DNA of 64,000 nt. Origin: an uncultured Prevotella sp. GTDB lineage: Bacteria > Bacteroidota > Bacteroidia > Bacteroidales > Bacteroidaceae. Made by a program: the position numbers and the translations under genes. Shown in pieces: positions 7,189-14,296 of this stretch. A model generated the notes under the pieces. It was not told where the DNA came from. It saw nothing but the letters and a program-made list of their open reading frames with translations, and made no database searches. The stretch covers positions 167,885 through 231,884 of the forward strand of contig CAMUYR010000002.1 of NCBI GenBank assembly GCA_947164965.1. The letters run 5' to 3'. Within the stretch, counting starts at the first letter, position 1, and the number at the start of each line of letters is the position of its first letter.

Positions 7189-7196
7189 CAAAAGTA
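7189..7196 (-). promoter_or_regulatory. promoter of the DpnD-like gene
   Basis: TACTTTTG on the minus strand ends about 8 nt before the ATG. Three GATC sites (7224, 7244, 7254) lie 28-68 bp upstream of it, in the -33 and activator region. Confidence 0.65.
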
Positions 7197-7223
7197 CCAA
7201 AAATCAACGACGATTTATCAATT

Positions 7224-7257
7224 AGATCAAAAGTTAACAAAAAAGATCAAAAAGGAT
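7224..7257. repeat. cluster of three GATC sites
   Basis: GATC begins at 7224, 7244 and 7254, each within an A-rich GATCAA context. The 20- and 10-bp spacings place the sites on nearly the same DNA face. It mirrors the five-site cluster at 3866-3909 on the other side of the restriction-modification block. Confidence 0.85.
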
Positions 7258-7300
7258 CAATTAGAATGCAGAACAACTAAGACTATTCTTTGTTAACTAG

Positions 7301-7366
7301 TCATTGATACAGCCCCCCCCCACTTATCGTATTATGCCGTAATATCGCAAGTTTCTTCATTCTCAT
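7301..7366 (-). CDS. possible 21-codon ORF with a homopolymeric G tract
   Basis: A short frame (or 19 codons from the second ATG) beginning MRMKKLAILRHNTISGGG is preceded by a good promoter box TATCTTTG at 7385-7392. It contains nine consecutive G on the coding strand (7313-7321), which encode the glycines. One- or two-base changes in the tract would give other short ends. The N-terminal MKKL and glycine end faintly recall Bacteroidales GG-leader peptides, but no core peptide follows. Coding status is doubtful. Confidence 0.3.
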   Translation of the reverse strand: MRMKKLAILRHNTISGGGLYQ

Positions 7367-7383
7367 TTTGTATAATTCGTTTT

Positions 7384-7583
7384 GCAAAGATAGGAAAAAG
7401 AAATTTAAAAACCAAAGGAAAGTTGAAAATTCTTTGGTATTAAAATGAAAACGAAGTTAAGGGTTGAGGAATGGGGTCGTCGCTGCGCTCCTCAAAATCC
7501 ATCAAAATCTGAATCAAAATTAAACAAAATAAAAGAATCCGGGCAGTTGCTCGGATTCGTGGGGGTATAGAGTTTGTTTTGTG
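7384..7583. repeat. left copy of the 200-bp direct repeat (promoter plus terminator)
   Basis: This copy is nearly identical to 8790-8997. It combines, on the minus strand, the terminator of the upstream unit and the TATCTTTG promoter of the downstream unit. The core GTCGTCGCTGCGCTCCTCAA is also present at about 7969 and 11374. Confidence 0.9.
7535..7558 (-). terminator. terminator of the 76-aa gene
   Basis: GAATCCGAGCA pairs with TGCCCGGATTC in the minus-strand RNA, followed by TTTTATTTTG. The same hairpin recurs at 8941-8971 and 11433-11462. Confidence 0.8.
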
Positions 7584-7606
7584 ATCAGAAGAACCGACCC
7601 TCTGAT

Positions 7607-7837
7607 CTACAAGTCATTCCAAGCCTCTTCGTCAGGTATTCCTTTACCTGTGGCGAAATTGGCTTCAGCCTCGTCAAGCATCGCATTCATTTCCTCCTTA
7701 GTATATCGTTTCAACGGCAGGGTGGCTTCCTGCTTGTCAGCGTATTCCGTCAGGTGCTTACTCACCCAGCGCATGTCGCTTGGTGTCAGCGTACCTATCA
7801 GGTATTCAACTAAATTCGTCAATGTTGCAGTGCTCAT
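7607..7837 (-). CDS. small antitoxin-like hypothetical protein (76 aa)
   Basis: It starts at the ATG at 7837 (MSTATLTNLVEYLIGTLTPS), preceded by AAGGAAAC and a promoter box TAACTTTG at 7868-7875. The upstream in-frame extension crosses that promoter and a repeat, so it is rejected. The C-terminal half (EEMNAMLDEAEANFATGKGI) resembles the toxin-binding tail of RelB/ParD-like antitoxins, but no partner toxin follows: the gene ends at a terminator. It could be an orphan antitoxin or an accessory of the adjacent HEPN/MNT pair. Confidence 0.7.
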   Translation of the reverse strand: MSTATLTNLVEYLIGTLTPSDMRWVSKHLTEYADKQEATLPLKRYTKEEMNAMLDEAEANFATGKGIPDEEAWNDL

Positions 7838-7867
7838 ATTGTTTCCTTTCTTTTTGTCTTTCGCCTG

Positions 7868-7875
7868 CAAAGTTA
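7868..7875 (-). promoter_or_regulatory. promoter of the 76-aa gene
   Basis: TAACTTTG on the minus strand lies about 30 nt upstream of the ATG at 7837. Confidence 0.65.
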
Positions 7876-8060
7876 GGAATAAGTTTCCAATATTCCAAAA
7901 AATCCAAGAAAAAACTATCAAAATCCGCATTCTACGGAGGCTAGGAGGAAAGGAGTTCTTAATGGGGGTCGTCGCTGCGCTCCTCAAAATTAAACGAAAA
8001 TTGGCCAGAAAATTAATCAAAATAAAGACTGGGCGATCAGAGAACCGGTACCTGATCATC

Positions 8061-8375
8061 TTACACATTGACACCTGTCCGCATTACGTCGTCGTAGAGC
8101 GGAGACCAACGATCTTCGGCCATGAGAACTGGCTCGATGAGGAAACTGACCTCGCGGACGTCGCGCCATAACTTCTTGGAAAGTTCGAACTTGCTGCCGC
8201 CATAGGTGGGCACAATAACGGCCACGTCAATGTCGCTGTCAGGGTTAGCATTGCCCTTGCTGTAAGAGCCGAACATCATGACTTTCGGCTCCACGTCGAA
8301 ACGGGCGCTTATGACTCGCTTGTATCTGCGGACGAGTTCAAGGGCCTCGTCGCGGGTAAGTGTCCTTCTATCCAT
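8061..8375 (-). CDS. MNT-type nucleotidyltransferase antitoxin
   Basis: A minimal nucleotidyltransferase of 104 aa. The core FGSYSKGNANPDSDIDVAV (residues 35-53) has the Gly36-Ser37 pair and Asp48/Asp50 that bind metal and nucleotide. In HEPN/MNT (MntA/HepT) modules this protein neutralises the HEPN RNase by AMPylation or by direct binding. Its start lies 67 nt inside the end of the HEPN gene. An inverted repeat of GATCAG/CTGATC at 8036-8057 followed by a T-rich tract on the minus strand is a likely terminator. Confidence 0.9.
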   Translation of the reverse strand: MDRRTLTRDEALELVRRYKRVISARFDVEPKVMMFGSYSKGNANPDSDIDVAVIVPTYGGSKFELSKKLWRDVREVSFLIEPVLMAEDRWSPLYDDVMRTGVNV

Positions 8376-8746
8376 TGCTGTATCTGTTTGGTTTCGTCAA
8401 TAATTTGTCGGCATGCCTGCGGAGTGAGCGTGCGGGCAAGTTCTTCTTTGTCTTCAGGGTAGCGGGCCTCGATGTTGTAATTGGTGATGGTATCGAGAAA
8501 GTCGCGCTGGTCATCGCCCATCAGGTCGTATATCCCACTGCCAGTGGCCAGTCGCTGGTGGCTGTGGGTGTATGGCGGGTCGGTGGGCTGTGTAGCACAC
8601 CAATATGCCTTGAGGGTCTTTTCGATAACCTGGTGGCACATGAAAGCGACGTATAGCCAGCGGCCCGTTTGGTGCATGGCCTCGGCGGTGTCGAGGTCGT
8701 AGTCGGCTAAGTCGAGCCAGTACTGCACTTGTTCGTCTCTTGTCAT
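8309..8746 (-). CDS. HEPN-domain protein (HepT-like toxin)
   Basis: An all-helical HEPN protein of 145 aa. Features are the N-terminal YWLDLADYDLDTAEAM helix, the FMCHQVIEKTLKAYW helix (residues 36-50), and DTITNYNIEARYPED (residues 85-99), whose ARYP signature is typical of MNT-linked HEPN proteins. The canonical RNase R-x4-6-H motif is not obvious, so catalytic activity is uncertain. The product is expected to be the toxin, or complex partner, of the overlapping MNT gene. The promoter TATCTTTG at 8791-8798 lies in the right copy of the flanking direct repeat. Confidence 0.88.
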   Translation of the reverse strand: MTRDEQVQYWLDLADYDLDTAEAMHQTGRWLYVAFMCHQVIEKTLKAYWCATQPTDPPYTHSHQRLATGSGIYDLMGDDQRDFLDTITNYNIEARYPEDKEELARTLTPQACRQIIDETKQIQQWIEGHLPATRPLNSSADTSES

Positions 8747-8789
8747 ATCTTTAATTGTTAATCAATTATCTGTTCCTAATCTTGTCGGT

Positions 8790-8997
8790 GCAAAGATAAA
8801 AAAAAGAAATTTAAAAACCAAAGGAAAGGTGAAAATTATTTGGTGTTAAAATGAAAACGAAGTTAAGGGTTGTGTTATTGGGTCGTCGCTGCGCTCCTCA
8901 AAATCTATCAAAATCTGAATCAAAATTAATCAAAATAAAAGAATCCGGGCAAGGGTGAATTGCTCGGATTCGTGGGGGGTATAGAGTTTGTTTTGTG
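8790..8997. repeat. right copy of the 200-bp direct repeat
   Basis: It matches 7384-7583 over its whole length, with scattered substitutions and a few-base expansion in the hairpin loop. It holds the promoter of the HEPN gene (8791-8798) and the terminator (8941-8971) of the large lipoprotein gene. Together the copies bracket the 1.2-kb HEPN/MNT/76-aa block. Confidence 0.9.
8941..8971 (-). terminator. terminator after the first fimbrillin-like gene
   Basis: A 12-bp stem (GAATCCGAGCAA with TTGCCCGGATTC, one G-U) is followed by TTTTATTTTG in the minus-strand RNA. A second weaker stem (CTCACA/TGTGAG) lies at about 9013-9034, closer to the stop codon. Confidence 0.75.
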
Positions 8998-9037
8998 TGG
9001 GCTACCTTGACCTCACAGGGGGACACCGTGTGAGCGT

Positions 9038-11044
9038 TTAATTCGTTGTCTTCACCAGGTTCACCGTGCCGAGGTTGGGCGTGTTCGGGTCAATCGCCGT
9101 GTTGATAGTGGCCGAGAAGGTGGCCGTAGGCTGGGCTTGGTTATAGGGGCGCGTAGGATGCTCGCTATCGTCGTAGCCCGTGTCCGTGGAGGTGATGGTG
9201 ACGGTGGTGTTCGTGTAGCTGGGCAGGCTGATGGTGACGTTGCTGCCGTCGTGGTACTTGCCCGTGGCGGTGTACGACTGGCCGCGGTAACTGACCGTGA
9301 TGGTGATGTCGCTGTTGGCCTCGTTGACGTTGTAGGCGGGCGTAGAAGTCACCGCACCGCCCGACTCCTGGTAGTACTGGTAGTACTTGACCGTGAAGGT
9401 AAACTCGGCTGTCGTTGAAGTGAAGCCGCTGATGGTGCCGGGGGCGACGCTGACGGTGCCGCAGGTGCCGCAGGTGCCGTTCGCGCCCAAGCCCGCGCCG
9501 CCCGCGCCGATGTCATAGGGGCTGTACGTGCCGCCTGTGGCCGTGCCCGTGCCGCCCGTGATGGTGATGTTGCCGCACGTGTTGGTCCCACCTACATTCC
9601 ATCCGCCGCCGATGCCTGCGGCGTTCGTGCCGCCCGTGGCGGTGATGGTGCCGCCGGTGATGGTGATGTCGCCGCACGAGGCTATGACGCTTTCTGCATA
9701 GCCGCTGCCGATGCCCGCGCCGCCGTAATTGCCCGTGGCGGTGATGGTGCCGCCCTCGATGCGGATGTTGCCGACTTGCATGTTCTTGCCGCCGCCGATG
9801 CCCGCTGCTGAGCCTTGGGTGAAGCCTGGGTTAGACGGACTCTCGTAGAGTCCCGTTTCAGCGGTCAGCGCGCCGTTGCCCTTGATGGTGAGCGTCATGC
9901 CCGGCGGTCCGACCTGCACACCGGGATATTCGGGGTGGTATCCTCTCACATAGTTCGTGCCCTCGAGGATAATGGTGGCGTCGCCCGCGCAGGTGATGCC
10001 CGCCCACGGCGTGAGGACGTCGTTAGCCACGCGACCCGGGATGGTGGCGTCGCTGAGCGTCACCGTCGCCCCAGCGGCTATCGAAATTTTGTAATTGCCG
10101 CCGAGCGTGCCTGTCAGCGTTATGCCGCTGCCCACCAGCAGGTCATGGGTAATGGTCGAAAGATTAATGGTCTTCGAGAACGCCGAGCCATTCCAATGGC
10201 GAGAGACGTTGTAGACCTTGGCGGTAAGGTTCTGCGTACCGAGGTCGATGGTGCCAAAGAGAGTAGAGGTATTGTTATCTTTTATTTCCATCGTATACGC
10301 ACCGTTGCCAGAATAATACGAGCCGAAAGCGAATGCAGCCACACCGTAGGCATCGGTCTGGAAGAGCACACTAACAGAATTGCTACCATTCTTCTTTAGA
10401 TAAGCGCGGTAATATGTACTTGCGGCAAGTCCGCTGATGGTGCAGTTGAAGATGGGAGTATCGCTTGTCAGCGAAAAACTCTTTGTTCCGCTGTTGTAGG
10501 CGCCCTGTACCAGCAGACCTTTCTCCATCAGTGTATTGACATCAGCGGCAATCATAAAGCTATATTGAATCTGAGGTTCAATGCCATCAGATATACCAAC
10601 AGCACCAACATTATAATTTTCCTCCTGGACGAGAGTGGCCGTGGTCGATTCCAGCGGGTCGCTGCCGAAGTCGTGGTCATTAATAGGGTTTTGTTGTGTG
10701 TCGCAAGCATAGAGGGTGCCCGTGAATGTGGCACTCTTGCCGTCTTGAGAGAGCGAGCCGTCCTTCATGATTAGTGTGCCATACACCCTCGTAAGACCGT
10801 TATTCACTTCGCGATAGATATATAGTTTGTCGCCGGTTGTGAACTTAAGTCTGCGTTTGCCGTTCTCATCTACTACTTGGCTACGGGTCGTAGCGTCATC
10901 TGCGAAGCCTGCGCCTACGGTTACCATGACGCCCTTTGGTGCAGTCTGTTCCTCAGTCAGGTTATCCTCGTTGGTGCAAGAGGTTGTTGTCAGAGCCAGA
11001 GCTGCTATCGTCAGCATGCTGGCTAAATATGCGAGTCGTTTCAT
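9038..11044 (-). CDS. fimbrillin-like lipoprotein with Gly-rich beta-helix repeats
   Basis: A surface lipoprotein of 668 aa. The start at 11044 is chosen because AGGAGG precedes it by 9 nt and it gives a lipoprotein signal ending TTTSC. Residues about 40-310 follow the fimbrillin plan (TTRS, then RRLKFTTGDKLYIYRE, then strands typical of Mfa/FimA-like subunits). From about 400 to 550 there are parallel beta-helix repeats such as GNIRIEGGTITATGNYGGAG and CGDITITGGTITATGG. This part is markedly GC-rich compared with its neighbours, which suggests repeat expansion or transfer. It is likely a fimbrial or adhesin component exposed at the surface. Confidence 0.82.
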   Translation of the reverse strand: MKRLAYLASMLTIAALALTTTSCTNEDNLTEEQTAPKGVMVTVGAGFADDATTRSQVVDENGKRRLKFTTGDKLYIYREVNNGLTRVYGTLIMKDGSLSQDGKSATFTGTLYACDTQQNPINDHDFGSDPLESTTATLVQEENYNVGAVGISDGIEPQIQYSFMIAADVNTLMEKGLLVQGAYNSGTKSFSLTSDTPIFNCTISGLAASTYYRAYLKKNGSNSVSVLFQTDAYGVAAFAFGSYYSGNGAYTMEIKDNNTSTLFGTIDLGTQNLTAKVYNVSRHWNGSAFSKTINLSTITHDLLVGSGITLTGTLGGNYKISIAAGATVTLSDATIPGRVANDVLTPWAGITCAGDATIILEGTNYVRGYHPEYPGVQVGPPGMTLTIKGNGALTAETGLYESPSNPGFTQGSAAGIGGGKNMQVGNIRIEGGTITATGNYGGAGIGSGYAESVIASCGDITITGGTITATGGTNAAGIGGGWNVGGTNTCGNITITGGTGTATGGTYSPYDIGAGGAGLGANGTCGTCGTVSVAPGTISGFTSTTAEFTFTVKYYQYYQESGGAVTSTPAYNVNEANSDITITVSYRGQSYTATGKYHDGSNVTISLPSYTNTTVTITSTDTGYDDSEHPTRPYNQAQPTATFSATINTAIDPNTPNLGTVNLVKTTN

Positions 11045-11045
11045 A

Positions 11046-11177
11046 CTAAATATCCTCCTCTTCATATAATATATCCATGTCTGTATTAGCACTTGCCTGC
11101 AATAGTTGCGGCAATTCTTTCAGTTCGACGACCTGCATCTGGGGCCGTTCGTACTTCCGTTTCTCTTTTGATTTCAT
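11046..11177 (-). CDS. short conserved leader-gene peptide (43 aa)
   Basis: A 43-codon gene whose product contains KYERPQMQVVELKELPQLLQ. It is a paralogue of the 38-aa gene at 13518-13634, with the shared pattern Y-x-RP-x-M-x-x-VELK-x-x-P-x-LL-x-AS. Its stop codon lies 1 nt before the ATG of the lipoprotein gene, and the AGGAGG serving that gene lies in its last codons, so translation is coupled. Similar peptides precede fimbrillin genes in Prevotella-type genomes as I recall them. The function is unknown. Confidence 0.75.
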   Translation of the reverse strand: MKSKEKRKYERPQMQVVELKELPQLLQASANTDMDILYEEEDI

Positions 11178-11210
11178 TTTTTATGCTATATTGTGTTAAT
11201 GTCTATGATT

Positions 11211-11328
11211 TCGGTTGCAAATTTAAGAAATTAAAATGAAATAAGGTGTACAAAAATTCAAAATGATGTACAAAAATAAAGAATTAGGTGTACAAATTGT
11301 GAGAATTTGTACAATTTTGAGGGGAAAA
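11211..11328 (-). promoter_or_regulatory. duplicated upstream regulatory region, copy 1
   Basis: It contains the promoter box TAAATTTG (11218-11225, minus strand) and, upstream of it, GTACAAA motifs beginning at 11248, 11268, 11290 and 11309 (the last within palindromic TTGTACAA). Spacing of 19-22 bp is about two helical turns, the layout of LytTR-family binding sites. It is over 95% identical by eye to 13824-13941. Confidence 0.8.
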
Positions 11329-11432
11329 AGGCATGGAGCACAGGGTGACAGGCACCATGTGAGCATGTTATGGGGTCGTCGCTGCGCTCCTCAAAATCCA
11401 TCAAAATCTGAATCAAAATCTATCAAAATAAA

Positions 11433-11462
11433 GAATCCGGGCAAGGTGAGTTGCTCGGATTC
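11433..11462 (-). terminator. terminator after the second fimbrillin-like gene
   Basis: A 12-bp stem (GAATCCGAGCAA with TTGCCCGGATTC, one G-U) and the following TTTATTTTG repeat the terminators at 7535 and 8941. The GTCGTCGCTGCGCTCCTCAA block follows at about 11374. Confidence 0.8.
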
Positions 11463-11487
11463 TTGGGGGGTATAGGGTTGGTGGTGC

Positions 11488-13524
11488 TTAGAATGCGAAG
11501 CAGGCGCGGACATGCCAGGTACCCGTCTTGGCAAGTGATTGGACGCTTGCATTCGTTGTACCATCGTAATAAATACCCTTGGCATTGTCCTCATCTATCG
11601 ACGTGCTTGTCCAGTAATATCCGCCCACTAAGGCAGACTTGACTGTTCCAACAGGAGCAGCTGCTGGTGTGTCGGTATAATATCCCCACATCATGTACTG
11701 CCAATCCTTCTCTGAAGGCAGGCGCCATGAACCACCAGCGATGGCATGATATGTTTGCCAGCTTGGAATAATGGCATCACCTGTGGCCTCGGCAAACGTG
11801 GCGTTATATCCGTAGGCATCCGTCAGCGAGATGGCCATACCATTGGCACAGATGCCGGGCTGAGCACCAACGTATGCAATCATGGCAACGGCGGTGGTGT
11901 TTGCAGCCTCTGCTGCGGCAACGTCATCATAAATAACACCATTATTTCCAATTACTTTACCGACTGCTGCAGCTGTAAATGGTGTCGGTGCCACCGTATA
12001 CGTCCAAGTGTACGTGCCGTCGCCATTGTCCGTACGTGCACTGCGGGTGACGGTGTAGCCTGGAGCTGCGAGCAGGGATGTAACGTCAAGCGCGGTAGTG
12101 GTTTCGTGGCCGTTGTTAAACGGCTTATAGTTATTGCACCAAAGACCGCAATCATCGCTGTCACTTGTGGTAACGGTAAGCGTATGGCTGCCGCCGGTGG
12201 TCATCAGATATAGGTTTTTCCAAGAACTAATGGCATCGCCTGCGTCGGTGTTGATGGTGTAGTCGCTGGCAAGATTGACGGTAAGGTTTTCAGTGCCTAT
12301 GAGGAAGGGGTAACCGTTATCGTTAGTTGCCGTACCATCGCCTGTGAGGGTTACGATACCTTCCTCTTCCGAATAGCAGAAGAAACCTTCGCTGCTTCCA
12401 CTGATGGTGGCGCCATTGCCTATAACAAAACACCCATCCAGATCAGGTGAAACGGACGATGCGTCGTTGGCGGTGACGGTGGGCACGGCACGCTGGCTTT
12501 GCCAAACCATCTCCAAAGTGCCATAGTAATATTTGCCATTCTGCAGGCCGCTGGCAGGCAGCGACTTCTGGCCAGTGTAAAGGTTTCCGTTGTAATCTTC
12601 GGCCGTAAAGGTCAGCTTGTCGCCAGATTGAAGCTCGGTATTGTCGAAAGCCAGGGTGAAATACACATCGCCATTGGCATCCATCAAAGAAGGATGGCCA
12701 ATGATACCCATTTCTTTGTCTGTCGTAACTGTTCTTCCTCCAGTTGATCTATCAAAAAGTCGGTCGCGATATATAAAAATCTCGTGCTCTGTCGAAAGAA
12801 TCAGATATCGGAGGCCTGCAGATGCAGGAGTCATAGGACTGCCGGCCTTCGAGAACGAGAGACGCTGACGGAACATAGAGCCGTAGTTGGTAAAACGCAC
12901 ATGGTCGTCCAGAGTCAGCGTGTTCGTCCCACTCAAAGTCATCGTTACGTCCTCGGCAAAGGCAAAGTCGTAATGTGAGACGCTGTAATCGCTATCGTCA
13001 TCGCCGGCAGGGTGATCTTCGTTCTGCGTTCCGTTCTGGCAATCGTAATAGAACATCATGCCATTTCCTGTTATAGCCTTATAATAAAGTTTGTAAGTGT
13101 CGGTGGCGTCAACGGTAACTGAAGTCCAGGACTTAGTGCCACTATCATAAGTATAGAAACTCAAGTCGCCCGAGAGCGTACACGCCTTTCCCCCATATTC
13201 AAGGGCGGTGGGCTGGAGATGAAGGAATTTGGTACCATTGTGGGCCCAAGCATTCTTTGTGACGTTATAGACGAAAACAGAATCCGACGTGGCGAACGTG
13301 CTGGTGGCTGTCGTTTCGCCAAAGGTTACGGCACGTGTATCTGCACCAACGCCCATGCTGGCAGGGATGCTGACATGATAGACAGGAGCCTCGGCTGTGG
13401 GCTGTTCCTTTAAAGCAATATCTTCATTCGTACAAGCTGCGAAGCCTGCGGTGAGTGCTGCTGCTATCGTCAGCGCACCCAAGATGTTCATTACCTTCTT
13501 CATAGTCTTCATCGTTTTTACCAT
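11488..13524 (-). CDS. fimbrillin-like lipoprotein with C-terminal paralogous domain
   Basis: A lipoprotein of up to 678 aa, with signal ILGALTIAAALTAGFAAC and Cys as the acylated residue. Residues about 45-340 follow the fimbrillin-like plan (DTRAVTF, TFATSDSVFVYN). The last 140 residues look like the Bacteroidetes/Fibrobacter paralogous module with WRLPSEKDWQYMM and GGYYWTSTS, ending WHVRACFAF. Three nearby ATGs (13524, 13512, 13503) are possible starts; the first overlaps the upstream peptide gene by 7 nt. It is probably a minor fimbrial or tip adhesin paired with the product at 9038-11044. Confidence 0.8.
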   Translation of the reverse strand: MVKTMKTMKKVMNILGALTIAAALTAGFAACTNEDIALKEQPTAEAPVYHVSIPASMGVGADTRAVTFGETTATSTFATSDSVFVYNVTKNAWAHNGTKFLHLQPTALEYGGKACTLSGDLSFYTYDSGTKSWTSVTVDATDTYKLYYKAITGNGMMFYYDCQNGTQNEDHPAGDDDSDYSVSHYDFAFAEDVTMTLSGTNTLTLDDHVRFTNYGSMFRQRLSFSKAGSPMTPASAGLRYLILSTEHEIFIYRDRLFDRSTGGRTVTTDKEMGIIGHPSLMDANGDVYFTLAFDNTELQSGDKLTFTAEDYNGNLYTGQKSLPASGLQNGKYYYGTLEMVWQSQRAVPTVTANDASSVSPDLDGCFVIGNGATISGSSEGFFCYSEEEGIVTLTGDGTATNDNGYPFLIGTENLTVNLASDYTINTDAGDAISSWKNLYLMTTGGSHTLTVTTSDSDDCGLWCNNYKPFNNGHETTTALDVTSLLAAPGYTVTRSARTDNGDGTYTWTYTVAPTPFTAAAVGKVIGNNGVIYDDVAAAEAANTTAVAMIAYVGAQPGICANGMAISLTDAYGYNATFAEATGDAIIPSWQTYHAIAGGSWRLPSEKDWQYMMWGYYTDTPAAAPVGTVKSALVGGYYWTSTSIDEDNAKGIYYDGTTNASVQSLAKTGTWHVRACFAF

Positions 13525-13634
13525 TGTTCGGGATAATAATCGGGTCTACTGGCGTCTAACAGGCGCGGTCTCTCTTTCAGTTCGACGATCCGCATAGTGG
13601 GCCGATCGTAGGTTCTCTTAGCTTTTTTGTCCAT
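13518..13634 (-). CDS. short conserved leader-gene peptide (38 aa)
   Basis: A 38-codon gene (MDKKAKRTYDRPTMRIVELK…) paralogous to the peptide at 11046-11177, with shared RP-x-M, VELKE, LL and AS. Its TAA stop overlaps the start of the lipoprotein gene (ATGGTAA), a classic coupling arrangement. It is basic at the N-terminus and has no signal or membrane segment. The function is unknown; conservation between two fimbrillin operons argues that the peptide itself matters. Confidence 0.75.
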   Translation of the reverse strand: MDKKAKRTYDRPTMRIVELKERPRLLDASRPDYYPEQW

Positions 13635-13649
13635 AGTCAATTATTGAGT

Positions 13650-13769
13650 TTAATATTTTCTGTTGATTCTTACAATGCAATAGATGTAGGCGACCACTGA
13701 ACATACATAAGCCAGGGTCAGGGTTGTTGCAAACACGGGGGCGTCGCTGTAGAATTCTGTAATAGTCAT
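13650..13769 (-). CDS. predicted single-span membrane micropeptide (39 aa)
   Basis: A 39-codon gene. The product has an acidic N-terminus (TEFYSDAP), one hydrophobic span (FATTLTLAYVCSVVAYIYCI, residues 13-32) and a basic end (RINRKY), so the C-terminus should face the cytoplasm. It is the first gene of the second fimbrillin operon, 15 nt before the 38-aa gene and about 55 nt after the predicted transcription start. No counterpart exists in the first operon. No family is recognised. Confidence 0.65.
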   Translation of the reverse strand: MTITEFYSDAPVFATTLTLAYVCSVVAYIYCIVRINRKY

Positions 13770-13823
13770 AGCTCTTAATATTTTAAGGGTTAAGGCTTAT
13801 GGTTGCCCAAGTCACCTAAGATT

Positions 13824-13941
13824 TCGGATGCAAATTTAAGAAATAAAAATGAAATAAGGTGTACAAAAATTCAAAATGATGTACAAAAATAAAGAATTAG
13901 GTGTACAAATTGTGAGAATTTGTACAGTTTTGAGGGGAAAA
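13824..13941 (-). promoter_or_regulatory. duplicated upstream regulatory region, copy 2
   Basis: The promoter box TAAATTTG (13831-13838, minus strand) is followed upstream by GTACAAA-type motifs beginning at 13861, 13881, 13903 and 13922. Same length and nearly the same sequence as 11211-11328, so both operons should answer to one regulator. Confidence 0.8.
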
Positions 13942-13962
13942 GGGGGAATGTGTTTCGTTGAG

Positions 13963-13998
13963 AAAAAAATGGCGCGGCACCTGAAGTGGCGTCGCGCT
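13963..13998 (-). terminator. terminator of the 33-aa gene
   Basis: GCGCGACGCC and GGTGCCGCGC form a GC-rich stem with a 6-nt loop, followed by ATTTTTTT in the minus-strand RNA. It lies 8 nt after the stop codon of the small gene. Confidence 0.8.
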
Positions 13999-14005
13999 AA
14001 TAATT

Positions 14006-14107
14006 TTAGTCGTACCAGATAGATGGCATCGGTCTCTGTTCTGTTGATTCGACCATTTTGTTCTCGGTCTGCATCTGTTCATTTTTTAGTTCGTTTTCTG
14101 TTGACAT
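14006..14107 (-). CDS. small hypothetical protein (33 aa)
   Basis: A 33-codon gene, product MSTENELKNEQMQTENKMVE… ending PSIWYD. It is very rich in Glu, Gln and Asn with an aromatic C-terminus. It forms its own transcription unit: a TATATTTG box at about 14143-14150 lies upstream and a strong terminator follows. No family is recognised. An RNA function for the roughly 170-nt transcript is the alternative. Confidence 0.55.
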   Translation of the reverse strand: MSTENELKNEQMQTENKMVESTEQRPMPSIWYD

Positions 14108-14296
14108 AAGCTAATCTATTTTGCTGATTTCTAGTTTTTTGCAAATATAGGGAATAATTCCTCTGGTTGTTCTTTTCGCACATTTTTTTTAGGTCTCCTT
14201 AACAAAATAGTGGCGTTTTCGGAATTTTCATTCGGAGAATATTCAGAAACGGGATCTTGGGGGTCGGTTCTCCTGATCATATTAATAACCCAATCC

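Noticed and set aside
7607..8074. Longer version (155 codons) of the 76-aa gene
   Set aside because: The extension runs through a promoter box, a repeat element and the end of the MNT gene; the ATG at 7837 with upstream promoter is preferred.
9038..11092. Start at 11092 for the first fimbrillin-like gene
   Set aside because: That start lies inside the coupled 43-aa gene and spoils the lipoprotein signal; the ATG at 11044 has AGGAGG at the right distance.
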